Positions 34,554-42,630 of a stretch of 64,000 bases of DNA are shown piece after piece. This DNA comes from an uncultured Phaeodactylibacter sp. (GTDB lineage: Bacteria > Bacteroidota > Bacteroidia > Chitinophagales > Saprospiraceae), in assembly GCA_913057245.1 (NCBI GenBank), contig CAJXNH010000001.1:124001-188000 (forward strand), given 5' to 3'. The notes under the pieces were generated by a model, which worked only from the letters and a program-made list of their open reading frames with translations, had not been told where the DNA came from and did not search any database. A program made the translations under genes and the position numbers. Position 1 is the stretch's first letter, and each line of letters opens with the position of its first letter.

Positions 34554-34769
34554 TTAGGAAGCCAGGGCGGCAGGCATGGAGTTATCCACGAATTTTTTGC
34601 CATCCCACTTGCCAAGCCACTCAATTTCTTTTCCGGCTTTTTGGTACTTCTTAAAAGTAGAGATAGCAGCATCCTTCGACTTTCTGAAAATGGTAATATT
34701 GTTGGGGACAGATTTTATTGTAAAGTAGTACTTGCCTTTACCCATTGCAAAGTTCTTACGCAATTTCAT
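34554..34769 (-). CDS. Hypothetical small basic protein
   Basis: 71 residues, strongly basic (MKLRKNFAMGKGKYYFTI..., KDAAISTFKKYQKAGKEIEWLGKWDGKKF). The short beta-helix pattern and many Lys and aromatic residues suggest a small nucleic-acid-binding or single-domain protein, but no family was recognised. It lies 49 bp after the cold-shock gene on the same strand, so stress-related co-expression is plausible. The 284 bp upstream of 33883's start and downstream of this stop (34270-34553) show no gene or clear signal. Confidence 0.6.
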   Translation of the reverse strand: MKLRKNFAMGKGKYYFTIKSVPNNITIFRKSKDAAISTFKKYQKAGKEIEWLGKWDGKKFVDNSMPAALAS

Positions 34770-34818
34770 AGTAATAGTTTAGTGAAAAAAAATAGAATGA
34801 ATCTTAAAATCCTGGCTG

Positions 34819-35061
34819 CTAAATCAACCGGACTTTTCGAGCTTCAAGCCCTTTGTCGCTGGCTTCCACCTCGAAGGCTACTTCGTCGCCTTTTGAAATT
34901 TTGTCTTCAAGACTGGTGACGTGGACGAACACATCTCGGTCCATATTTTCGGGCTCTATAAAGCCATAGCCGCGCTTGCGGTTAAAAAATTTGACTTTAC
35001 CCTTCTTTTCAAATGATTCGTCCTCTCCAGTGAAGTAATTCACAACTTTCTTTAACCACAT
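34819..35061 (-). CDS. Cold-shock domain protein
   Basis: 80 residues: an 18-residue N-terminal extension (MWLKKVVNYFTGEDESFE) followed by a full cold-shock domain (about 20-80). RNP1 is KRGYGFIEP and RNP2 is DVFVHVTSL, the two RNA/ssDNA-binding motifs, with the last strand at EARKVRLI. It is an RNA chaperone or ssDNA-binding protein in the cytoplasm. The N-terminal extension is unlike bare CspA. It starts 13 bp after the 58-residue protein gene, so the two probably share a transcript. Confidence 0.93.
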   Translation of the reverse strand: MWLKKVVNYFTGEDESFEKKGKVKFFNRKRGYGFIEPENMDRDVFVHVTSLEDKISKGDEVAFEVEASDKGLEARKVRLI

Positions 35062-35074
35062 GGTATTCTTGGTT

Positions 35075-35251
35075 TTATACTGCAGGTTTCATGAATTCAG
35101 GATTCAAAATTTCATACAGCCCCAATTCTTTCCGGTGCAGAAAGGTTAGTCTGGGCAGCTGAATCTGGCAATGCTGATCGAGAAAGAGCAACGTAACATA
35201 TTTTGCGCTGGCTTCAATAACTTGTACCCTGCGGGTTTTGATTTTTGCCAT
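35075..35251 (-). CDS. Small protein, paralogue of the 33621-33794 product
   Basis: 58 residues from ATG 35251 (MAKIKTRRVQVIEASAK). The frame reaches back to 35341 but without sequence resembling the paralogue. It shares with the 57-residue protein the pattern V.V......K.VT, .PR..F..R and GLYE, pointing to a common small beta-rich fold. It lies directly upstream of the cold-shock gene (13-bp gap). The function is not known. Confidence 0.65.
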   Translation of the reverse strand: MAKIKTRRVQVIEASAKYVTLLFLDQHCQIQLPRLTFLHRKELGLYEILNPEFMKPAV

Positions 35252-35538
35252 GAAAATTTTTTCCTGGTTAATGTGTTTTCCTGTTTTGGATGTAGCAGTG
35301 CAGATTCTCCGGAACCTGTAAGGGCATTCTATTCCCGTCAAAAAACATTCAGTCGGATGCGTATTCGATTGAATTGATTTTCAGGTATTTAGAGGGGAAA
35401 TGCAAGAAAACCCAAATTTTACACAAACTTTTAAACAACTTGCTACATTAGTAGAAACGGCTTTCCCAAATAAATAGTTCAATTTCGGGAATAAAGGGGT
35501 ATTATTGCCCTGTTCTTTTCGGGGTCAACCAAGTGCTC

Positions 35539-35790
35539 ATGTTTACCATATTTCTTCTCATTGCAGCTTACATCGTATACCGGGCAGTACGGCAAATTCT
35601 GCGGGTGTATGAATGCCCTTCTGATGAGGTCCTTACTGCCTTTTGGCGTGGGAAACTAAGACCGGGCAGCGAGCCCCACCGTCAGTTGATCACCCACCTG
35701 GGGACCTGCGAAAAATGTCAGGAGCGGCTGCACCTGCTCCGGCAGGGGCTGCCGCTGGAAGACCACCTTATCGACAGGGATCAGGATTAG
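35539..35790 (+). CDS. Small membrane protein with zf-HC2-like Cys motif
   Basis: 83 residues from ATG 35539 (a GTG at 35533 is also possible). The N-terminus is a membrane segment ([17 protein letters not shown]), followed by a soluble part with [16 protein letters not shown], a HLxxCxxC pattern as in the zinc-binding anti-sigma domain zf-HC2. Here the zinc motif follows the membrane segment, the reverse of classic anti-sigma proteins, and no sigma gene is adjacent. Its stop overlaps the stop of the convergent fhs gene within TTAG. Confidence 0.7.
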   Translation: MFTIFLLIAAYIVYRAVRQILRVYECPSDEVLTAFWRGKLRPGSEPHRQLITHLGTCEKCQERLHLLRQGLPLEDHLIDRDQD

Positions 35791-37457
35791 AACAAGCCTG
35801 AAATCACTCCTTCATCATCAATATCAATATTCAGGGCAGCTGGCGCCGCTGGCAGGCCCGGCATACGCATCATATTTCCGCTAAGCGGTACGAGGAAGCC
35901 GGCACCGGCAGCAACTTCAATCCCCCGGATGTGAAGGGTAAAGCCTTCGGGACGGCCGGTCAGCTTAGGGTCATCCGACAGGGATTTTTGCGTTTTGGCG
36001 ATACAAACGGGCAAGCCTTCCAGCTCCAATTTTCGGATTCGCCGTAGATCCCGCTCTGCTTCCCGGCTGTAGGCTACATCGGCAGCGCCGTAGACTTTCG
36101 TGGCAATCGCTTTTATTTTTTCCTTTACAGGCATGCCCCACTCATACATGGGCTTGAAGAGCGTATTGCTGCTTTCTGCAAGTTCGACCACTGCTTCCGC
36201 CAATGCGCGTGTCCCTTCGCCTCCATTAGCCCAGCCATCAGAAAGGGCTACCTTAACGCCTTTCTGTGCGCAAGCGGCTTCAACAGCGGCAAGCTCCTCT
36301 TCGGTGTCGTGGATAAACCGGTTGATGGCCACTACAACCGGCAAGCCAAACTGTTGCAGGTTTTCCAGGTGCTTTTCCAGATTCGGTAAGCCTTTTTTGA
36401 CCGCCTCAGGATTCGGGGCCTTCAGGTCATCCAGGCTGACACCACCGTGGTACTTTAAGGCCCGGATGGTGGCGACAAGCACTGCTGCTTTGGGCGACAA
36501 GCCTGCGCTTTGGCATTTGATGTCCAGGAATTTCTCAGCGCCCAGGTCTGCGCCAAAGCCTGCTTCGGTGACGGCGTAGTCTGCCAGGCTTAGCCCCATC
36601 CGTGTGGCGATCACGGAGTTCGTGCCCTGAGCAATATTGGCAAAGGGGCCACCATGGAGGATGGCGGGCACACCTTCCAGCGCTTGCACCAAATTGGGCT
36701 TGATGGCATCCTTAAGCAGCGCTGCCATTGCGCCCTGCGCACCAAGGTCACGGGCATAAACCGGCTTCCGGTCATAGGTGAAGCCAACGAAAATATTGCC
36801 AAGGCGGTCCTTTAAATCAGTACGGTTCTCGCAAAGGCACAGAATCGCCATGATTTCTGAGGCCGCAGTGATATCAAAGCCCGTCTCCCGGGGCAGCCCG
36901 TTGCCGGTACCGCCCAAGCCTACCACAACTTGCCGCAAAGCCCGGTCGTTCATGTCCATAACCCGTTTCCAGAGGACCGTTCGGGGGTCGATGCCCAGGT
37001 TATTTTGCTTACTCTGAATGTTGTTGTCAATGAGGGCGGCCAGCAGGTTATGGGCTTTCTCAATAGCACTGAAGTCGCCGGTAAAGTGGAGGTTGATGTC
37101 CTCCATGGGCAGGACTTGCGACTGCCCACCCCCGGCAGCACCGCCTTTGATGCCGAAAACCGGGCCTAAAGAGGGCTCCCTAAGCACCACTACTGTCTTC
37201 TTCCCAATTTTTTGCAGCCCCTGGCTTAGCCCGATGGATACCGTCGTTTTGCCTTCTCCGGCGGGCGTTGGAGAAATGGCGGTCACCAGGATAAGGTTGT
37301 TTTGCCTGGCTTTTTCTGCATCAATTAGGGAGAGGGGGAGCTTGGCTTTGTGGTGGCCGTAGCGTTCCAGGCTGCCTTCGGGCACACCCAGTTTGGCGGC
37401 AATCGCTCCAATATCCTGAAGCGTTGCCTGCTGAGCAATTTCAATGTCTCGATTCAT
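35787..37457 (-). CDS. fhs: Formate-tetrahydrofolate ligase
   Basis: ATP-dependent synthesis of 10-formyl-tetrahydrofolate from formate in one-carbon metabolism. The 556 residues are of family length. Clear motifs are [14 protein letters not shown] (P-loop), [18 protein letters not shown] and FHIDxx-type regions ([20 protein letters not shown]), plus a C-terminal [19 protein letters not shown]. It is convergent with the small zf-HC2-like gene, sharing a TTAG. The upstream 277 bp contain an inverted repeat (37492-37513) and a plus-strand terminator that belongs to a different, unknown transcript. Confidence 0.97.
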   Translation of the reverse strand: MNRDIEIAQQATLQDIGAIAAKLGVPEGSLERYGHHKAKLPLSLIDAEKARQNNLILVTAISPTPAGEGKTTVSIGLSQGLQKIGKKTVVVLREPSLGPVFGIKGGAAGGGQSQVLPMEDINLHFTGDFSAIEKAHNLLAALIDNNIQSKQNNLGIDPRTVLWKRVMDMNDRALRQVVVGLGGTGNGLPRETGFDITAASEIMAILCLCENRTDLKDRLGNIFVGFTYDRKPVYARDLGAQGAMAALLKDAIKPNLVQALEGVPAILHGGPFANIAQGTNSVIATRMGLSLADYAVTEAGFGADLGAEKFLDIKCQSAGLSPKAAVLVATIRALKYHGGVSLDDLKAPNPEAVKKGLPNLEKHLENLQQFGLPVVVAINRFIHDTEEELAAVEAACAQKGVKVALSDGWANGGEGTRALAEAVVELAESSNTLFKPMYEWGMPVKEKIKAIATKVYGAADVAYSREAERDLRRIRKLELEGLPVCIAKTQKSLSDDPKLTGRPEGFTLHIRGIEVAAGAGFLVPLSGNMMRMPGLPAAPAALNIDIDDEGVISGLF

Positions 37458-37491
37458 GTGTGGTTTTATCTGGTTTGGTATTGGTTAGGTC

Positions 37492-37513
37492 ATACCTGTT
37501 TAAGGGCAGGTAT
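37492..37513. promoter_or_regulatory. Inverted repeat in the fhs leader
   Basis: Arms ATACCTG and CAGGTAT (perfect, 7 bp) around 8 bp, 35 bp upstream of the fhs start. It could be an operator or, transcribed, a leader hairpin. Confidence 0.4.
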
Positions 37514-37522
37514 AATCCACTT

Positions 37523-37737
37523 TAGTTTTGGCTGTTTCAATGATATATATCAGTAGAAAAGCGAAAAAACAGGTAAATGATTAACTATTTGTAAGCCCTT
37601 TGCTAATTAAGTGTGATCTTTTATTAAAATTTTTAAAAAAGTGAAACAAAAGCCAGCTTATCGAGTTAAATTTACCAGAGTTTTTTCATACTAATTAATT
37701 TGCTGAACCGCATTCTTGTCTGAGTGCGGTTTTTTTA
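37523..37737 (+). ncRNA. Candidate plus-strand small RNA between fhs and mscS
   Basis: The 277-bp gap between two minus-strand genes contains a plus-strand TAGTTTTG -7-like motif (37523-37530) and, about 200 bp later, a strong plus-strand intrinsic terminator (37706-37737). No plus-strand open frame of note lies between, so a non-coding RNA of about 200 nt is suggested. The sequence is A+T-rich and does not resemble a known family to the eye. No -33 TTG stands at the proper spacing, so the 5' end is uncertain. Confidence 0.35.
37706..37737 (+). terminator. Plus-strand intrinsic terminator with no annotated gene before it
   Basis: Arms AACCGCATTC and GAGTGCGGTT form a 10-bp stem with loop TTGTCT, followed by seven T residues. 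The one T-G pair is a valid wobble only in the plus-strand RNA; on the minus strand it becomes a mismatch, and the T-run lies on the wrong side. It ends at the mscS stop codon. Confidence 0.75.
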
Positions 37738-38580
37738 TACTCCGGGGTCCGGGTTTTCCCGCATGCTTACCACTCGCTGTGGCAGGCCGAAGGCAATTCC
37801 GGCAGCCCTAAACCGTGACACCAGGCGCTCCATTACATCACACCCCATGGCAAAGGCACTGGCATTGTCTTCCGCCCACAGGTAGGCACGCAGGCGCAGC
37901 CCGCTTTCCCCCAAATCAATCACCCGGATTCTGACCATCGGCACACCTTCTGCTTTTTCTTCCTCCGACCGGTTGTCCAGCAAATTGGGGTGGGCCATCG
38001 CCTCTTCAGTCAGGATGGATTTTGCCAACTCCAGGTCGGTATCATAGCTTAATGAAAATTCCAGCCACTTGCAGATCGAGTCATCCCCAAAGTCGGAATT
38101 AATGATGACCTCCTCGCTGATGACCGAGTTGGGGATGAGGATGCGGCGGTTTTCAAAATCCCGGATCACCACGTGCCTGAGGCTGATATCTTCAACCACG
38201 CCCTGCAGGCCCGACTGGAATTTGAGCCGGTCATTGACCCGAAAAGGTTTGAAAATAATAATGAAGACCCCGCTGATGATGTTGGCCAGGGCATGTTGGG
38301 AAGCAAAGCCTACGGCTACGGCCAAAATCCCGGCACCCGCCAGCAAGGAATTGGCAATAGCACGCATATTGGGCATGGTGTAGACCGCCCAGCCGAAGCC
38401 TATTATGTATATCAGGCCGGTAATAGCGTGCCTAAGGAAAATGTAGTTGGTTGGGTCGTTTCTGATGATAACGGTCGAGCGCTTGAGAAACCGCCGGAAA
38501 AGCCAGCTGAATATAGCTGCCAGTACGATAGTGGCAGCTATAATTCCTAAAAACAGCGCATAAGGTTTGAGTTGTTCCAT
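37735..38580 (-). CDS. MscS-family small-conductance mechanosensitive channel
   Basis: 281 residues. Two or three N-terminal membrane segments (about 7-28, 50-68, 78-100) are followed by the pore-lining and beta domain: AGAGILAVAVGFASQHALANIISGVFIIIFKPF and NDRLKFQSGLQGVVEDISLRHVVIRDFENRRILIPNS (quoted in part, key features G..A spacing and IPNS). A cytoplasmic vestibule follows. It releases osmolytes during hypo-osmotic shock at the inner membrane. Its ATG overlaps the upstream gene's stop (TAATG), so it is translationally coupled to the ATP-grasp-like gene. Confidence 0.93.
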   Translation of the reverse strand: MEQLKPYALFLGIIAATIVLAAIFSWLFRRFLKRSTVIIRNDPTNYIFLRHAITGLIYIIGFGWAVYTMPNMRAIANSLLAGAGILAVAVGFASQHALANIISGVFIIIFKPFRVNDRLKFQSGLQGVVEDISLRHVVIRDFENRRILIPNSVISEEVIINSDFGDDSICKWLEFSLSYDTDLELAKSILTEEAMAHPNLLDNRSEEEKAEGVPMVRIRVIDLGESGLRLRAYLWAEDNASAFAMGCDVMERLVSRFRAAGIAFGLPQRVVSMRENPDPGV

Positions 38581-40013
38581 TACGACAACATGATTTCATC
38601 CAGTAAGGCCTGATCGTCATCCAGGGACTTGAACAGGCGGGTGCGGAATTTATTTTTGGAGTTGAAAAGCTGTATGGACATCTTGTCGATGGCGATCATC
38701 GATAATACCGTTTGAATGTAAGCATCCACCAGGTCATCGAGCCCAATACCGAGCTTGTTGAAATCCCTGCGGTCCATAAGCAGCAGCCGGTTGGTATCGG
38801 AGCCCCAGCTGTTCGATCCCTCCTTAATGGAAAGATTGGTGCCGAGCATGGACCAGGAGTCGGTGCCCCCTTCGATATGGTCAGCCAGTGGTTCGGCAGC
38901 GCGGCGGGCGTAGATAGACAGGGGCCTGATGCCTTCTGCAGTGTAGCTGACCATCATGCGGATGTCGGCCACATAGGCATTGCCCTTGCTGCTGGGCACG
39001 GTTCCAATATGATAGAGTTTCCCCTTACTGCTCGTCGAGCTCCAGTTATAGTTGCCGATGAGCGACTGTACGATGAAGCGGGAGTATTTGAAGTCTTGCT
39101 TCATAAAATCCGCCAACTCCTGTTCGTTAACAATAGTGTAAACACCCTGCCCGGCGTTGCTGTATGGGTTTTTGACCACAGCCTGCCCGCCCAGCTTAGC
39201 CACCCAGATGGGCACTTCATCCAGGCTGACGTCCCAGATGGTTTCCGGCGTCAGGATTTCCAGCCCGGCTTGTTCCAGTTCGGCATTGAACAGGTCATAG
39301 GCTTTGGAGGCCAGCATTTTATTGCGCCCGCCCGCCAGGCAAGCGACGATCGGGTTGAAAATCTGCGTTTTGCTCATCACCGGCAGCCGGTTCCAGGGGC
39401 TTTGGGTGAGGTAGCGGAAAGCCATTCTGATTTTGTGCCATTCCCCATCCGTACCCAGGACATACATGACCCCGTCTTTGAAGCGGACGGCCGGGTCTTC
39501 GTCCGTATTGTAATACGTTACGGTATGTACCGGCTCCTGGAAAACATCAGCCATGGCTTTAGCGTAGCCTATGGCCTCCATGGGGTTCTTGTCATAGACC
39601 ACTGCCAGCTCACCTGAAGGGCCGCGGCGGGACTTGGTCAGGGGTTTGAAAGTACGCTCCATCAGCAGCCGGTAGCCGCCTTGTTCCTGATTGTCATCGA
39701 GCAGCGGCATAGACTTTTGACCGGAAGGGCAGGAGTTGTTCTCAATAACCACCATTTGGCGTTTGCCCTTCTCACTCGTCACGTGCATGAGGTCAGCGCC
39801 CGCCCATACAAAGTGCCTGGGTTTGTATTTGAGCAGGTTGCGCAGTGTATCCGGGCTCACCATAGGGTGGAGGTGGCAATAACGCTTGATGATGCGCTCC
39901 TGGCTCAGGTTGAGGAAAAAGGAGATCATCGGGTGGATGGTAGCGTTCAGGGCTTTGGCGTACCAATGGTCTTCCGGTTCAAATTGTCCGGGTTGGAATA
40001 GTTGGGACTTCAT
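38580..40013 (-). CDS. Probable ATP-grasp-like protein of unknown substrate
   Basis: 477 residues, cytoplasmic, no signal peptide. Features consistent with ATP-grasp are VAKLGGQAVVKNPYSNAGQGVYTI (Lys before a Gly-rich loop, residues about 270-293), FIVQSLIGNYNW, then ADIRMMVSYTAEGIRPLSIYARRAAEPL in the region that carries metal ligands in that superfamily. The substrate is unknown. It overlaps mscS by one base (TAATG), which suggests that the product works with, or is co-regulated with, the channel. The assignment to ATP-grasp is from pattern only. Confidence 0.6.
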   Translation of the reverse strand: MKSQLFQPGQFEPEDHWYAKALNATIHPMISFFLNLSQERIIKRYCHLHPMVSPDTLRNLLKYKPRHFVWAGADLMHVTSEKGKRQMVVIENNSCPSGQKSMPLLDDNQEQGGYRLLMERTFKPLTKSRRGPSGELAVVYDKNPMEAIGYAKAMADVFQEPVHTVTYYNTDEDPAVRFKDGVMYVLGTDGEWHKIRMAFRYLTQSPWNRLPVMSKTQIFNPIVACLAGGRNKMLASKAYDLFNAELEQAGLEILTPETIWDVSLDEVPIWVAKLGGQAVVKNPYSNAGQGVYTIVNEQELADFMKQDFKYSRFIVQSLIGNYNWSSTSSKGKLYHIGTVPSSKGNAYVADIRMMVSYTAEGIRPLSIYARRAAEPLADHIEGGTDSWSMLGTNLSIKEGSNSWGSDTNRLLLMDRRDFNKLGIGLDDLVDAYIQTVLSMIAIDKMSIQLFNSKNKFRTRLFKSLDDDQALLDEIMLS

Positions 40014-40082
40014 GCGTTGTGCTTTTCCTGTTTTTGTGGGTAAGGTATGGTTTTCAAAATGGGATAAACAAGCTACCCGCTG

Positions 40083-40706
40083 TTATTTTTTTGTAAACGG
40101 GCGGCTTTGTCTAATGTTGGTTGGGTGCACTGCAATTACCGGGCCTTCTTCCAGGTCCATCATCGCATTGAAGAGCGCGATTTTTTCAAATTGGTCAAGG
40201 CTGGCAGCGTGAATGTCCGCAGGGGAAATGCGGCCCTGCTCCAGGAGCCGTGCCCTCCGGGTCCCCTCTAGCATTGGCTGTCTGGGCGTCAGCCATCGGG
40301 AGCCGTCCCACAGGGCGATATTGGCATAGGAGGTGTCGGTGAGCAAGCCATTCTTAACGAATAACACATCATCTGCTGCTCCGCGTTCGGCAAAGGCGGC
40401 GTTAATCAGTGCGCGGTCTTCGTACTTGCAGGCGTAGTCGATATGATCGGCATTGGCTAGGGTAAGCCTGTGCACGGGGCGTATTGCGTAGGGCGTAAAT
40501 TCAACAGTTTCAATGTATTCCCGATAGAGCACCCGGCACTTGTAACGCCCTTCTTGAAATCGTTGAGGGACAGTAATGCGATGAAGGTCAGGAAAGGTCG
40601 TCCAGCCAAGGGCATGTGCGCTGCGCCGGACGCGGGCCTGGTGAAATACCAGCCCCTTCAGTCGCCCATTTTGGCAACAAATGGTTTCGAGCAGGCGGGG
40701 CCTCAT
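40083..40706 (-). CDS. pabC: Aminotransferase class IV, probable aminodeoxychorismate lyase
   Basis: 207 residues, shorter than many class IV aminotransferases (about 270), but with a plausible PLP-binding Lys region (HIDYACKYEDRALI) and the conserved DVLFVKNGLLTDTSYANIALWDGSRWLTP segment. Converts 4-amino-4-deoxychorismate to p-aminobenzoate in folate synthesis. The function is supported mainly by its 4-bp overlap with pabB upstream. Branched-chain or D-amino-acid aminotransferases are the alternatives if the context is ignored. Confidence 0.85.
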   Translation of the reverse strand: MRPRLLETICCQNGRLKGLVFHQARVRRSAHALGWTTFPDLHRITVPQRFQEGRYKCRVLYREYIETVEFTPYAIRPVHRLTLANADHIDYACKYEDRALINAAFAERGAADDVLFVKNGLLTDTSYANIALWDGSRWLTPRQPMLEGTRRARLLEQGRISPADIHAASLDQFEKIALFNAMMDLEEGPVIAVHPTNIRQSRPFTKK

Positions 40707-41707
40707 AGCAACGGTGCGGTTGCAGGGGCAAAAGGCAAGTAGGCTTTTTGAAGCAACTCTTCGTACTCCGCTTCCATCCGGCTGCGGGCGGTGATGCCTC
40801 CGCCACTTTTGAATACCAGCCCATCAGGGGTGGCTTCCACAAAACGGATCATCACACCGCTATCTACCGTTTGCCCGTCGTAAATGCCGCACACGCCGGT
40901 GTAGTAACCGCGGTCTTGTCCCTCTGCGGCCCGGATGACCTCTACCGTCTTCTGCTTTGGCGCCCCGCTTATGGAGCCGGCCGGGAGTAGTTTGAAGAAC
41001 AAGTCACCCAGTTGCTGATGGAAGTCAGCGGGCAGTTGCCCCTCAATCTCGGTACTGGTCTGCAGCAGGCTGCCGGTATGGGTAGTAATAGCCTCCACGT
41101 AACGGTAGCGCTTTACCCGGACTTTTTTAGCCACCATGCTCAGGTCATTGCGGATGAGGTCGACGATCGTGGCATGTTCTGCCCGCTCTTTGTCGTTGCT
41201 CAGCAATTGTTGTTCGGCACCGGGCAGGGTAGCATCGATCGTGCCCTTCATAGGAAAGGAGGCGATGCGCCCGTCCTGGCTGACTCGCACAAAAGGCTCC
41301 GGAGAAAAGCAGGTAAACTGCCCCTTCATCCAAATCCGGTAACGCGCCCGGCTGAGCAGGAAAATATCGTGCAGGCTCAGGTTGGTATCAATGGCAGTAG
41401 GGAAGGCCAGGTTCAGCAAATAGGTATTGCCGGCGTGCAAAGCTTGCTGCACCTGTTCAAATGCGGCAGCATACCGTGCAATAGATACCGGGTGGCGTTC
41501 GAAGTGGAAGTCGGTAGCAGAGGGCATGCCCCTGTCATTCCGATGGGTGTGAATGGCAAACTGCAACTGCTCCGGGTCGATGGTGTCAAGAGGCAGCACG
41601 ACGGGGCGCTGCATTTCAAAGTCAATCAGGAAGAGGAAAGGCCGGTGGTCTTTGCCCAGGTCATTCATGCGTTGCCGGGCGGTCTGCCGGTCGGTGGTTA
41701 TGGTCAT
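40703..41707 (-). CDS. pabB: Aminodeoxychorismate synthase component I (chorismate-binding)
   Basis: 334 residues, a chorismate-binding domain enzyme without the long N-terminal part of anthranilate synthase. Typical features are TYLLNLAFPTAID, FSPEPFVRV, FPMKGTIDA, the EHATIVDLIRNDLS motif, VKRYRYVEAITTHTGSLLQT and the late GSISGAPKQKTVEVI. Makes 4-amino-4-deoxychorismate from chorismate for p-aminobenzoate and folate. It overlaps pabC by 4 bp. The glutaminase partner (pabA/trpG) is not in the window. Short PabB forms of this kind are common in the phylum. Confidence 0.93.
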   Translation of the reverse strand: MTITTDRQTARQRMNDLGKDHRPFLFLIDFEMQRPVVLPLDTIDPEQLQFAIHTHRNDRGMPSATDFHFERHPVSIARYAAAFEQVQQALHAGNTYLLNLAFPTAIDTNLSLHDIFLLSRARYRIWMKGQFTCFSPEPFVRVSQDGRIASFPMKGTIDATLPGAEQQLLSNDKERAEHATIVDLIRNDLSMVAKKVRVKRYRYVEAITTHTGSLLQTSTEIEGQLPADFHQQLGDLFFKLLPAGSISGAPKQKTVEVIRAAEGQDRGYYTGVCGIYDGQTVDSGVMIRFVEATPDGLVFKSGGGITARSRMEAEYEELLQKAYLPFAPATAPLL

Positions 41708-41814
41708 GTTCCGGTTTGGGTTCCTTTAGTTAGACGGTTGTGCCAGCCATAGTAACACGATAAGGCGGATAGAGTTGAAATGTACACTTTTTCCTATTTT
41801 CGCTCCAAAAGAAT

Positions 41815-42627
41815 ATGACCCGAGCGGAACTTAGTGCCCAAATCCGGCAAAAGCAATCCTACCTGTGCGTTGGCCTCGATGCCGACATCGACCGATTGCC
41901 CCGCCACTTGCTGGATAAAGAGGACCCGGTTTTTGAGTTCAACAAAGCCATTATTGACGCCACCAAAGATTTATGCGTGGCCTATAAGCCCAACCTGGCT
42001 TTTTACGAGGCACTCGGCAGTAAAGGGTGGGAAAGCCTCCGCAAGACCCTGGAATACATCCCCGATGAGCACTTCACGATTGCCGATGCCAAGCGGGGCG
42101 ATATTGGCAATACTTCCCGCCTTTATGCACAGGCATTTTTTGGGGAGATGGGCTTTGATGCGGTTACGGTAGCCCCTTACATGGGGGTTGATTCTGTAAA
42201 ACCGTTTCTGGAGTTTGAAGGCAAATGGGTGATCCTTTTAGCGCTGACCTCCAACAAGGGCAGTCAGGATTTCCAATTCGATCAGCAGGAAAACGGCCAG
42301 CCTTTGTATGAGAAAGTCATGCGAAAGGCGCAGGAATGGGGCACGCCAGGCAACCTAATGTACGTCGTTGGGGCCACCCACCCGGAGAAATTTAAGGAAA
42401 TCCGGGAAATTGCACCGGAGCACTTTCTGTTGGTGCCCGGTGTAGGCGCACAGGGCGGCGACCTTGAAGCCCTGACCCGCCACGGTGCCAATTCGGATGT
42501 GGGGCTGCTGGTCAATTCTTCCCGGGGCATCATTTTCGCCGGGGAAGGGGAGGACTTTGCAGAAAAAGCAAGGAGTGCCGCTCAAGCCCTGCAAACCTCT
42601 ATGGCTGCATTGCTTCAAAACCTATAG
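41815..42627 (+). CDS. pyrF: Orotidine 5'-phosphate decarboxylase (type 2)
   Basis: Last step of UMP synthesis, decarboxylating OMP. The 270 residues fit the longer type 2 enzymes. The N-terminal [13 protein letters not shown] and the catalytic [10 protein letters not shown] (Asp-x-Lys-x-x-Asp) are present, followed by [14 protein letters not shown] and the late [14 protein letters not shown] phosphate site. No other pyr gene lies nearby. It is 3 bp upstream of the gntP-type permease gene, so the two probably share a transcript, although their functions are not clearly linked. Confidence 0.96.
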   Translation: MTRAELSAQIRQKQSYLCVGLDADIDRLPRHLLDKEDPVFEFNKAIIDATKDLCVAYKPNLAFYEALGSKGWESLRKTLEYIPDEHFTIADAKRGDIGNTSRLYAQAFFGEMGFDAVTVAPYMGVDSVKPFLEFEGKWVILLALTSNKGSQDFQFDQQENGQPLYEKVMRKAQEWGTPGNLMYVVGATHPEKFKEIREIAPEHFLLVPGVGAQGGDLEALTRHGANSDVGLLVNSSRGIIFAGEGEDFAEKARSAAQALQTSMAALLQNL

Positions 42628-42630
42628 CTT

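Noticed and set aside
38712-39617. 301-codon plus-strand frame opposite the ATP-grasp-like gene
   Set aside because: No domain or signal; the minus-strand gene has coherent motifs and TAATG coupling.
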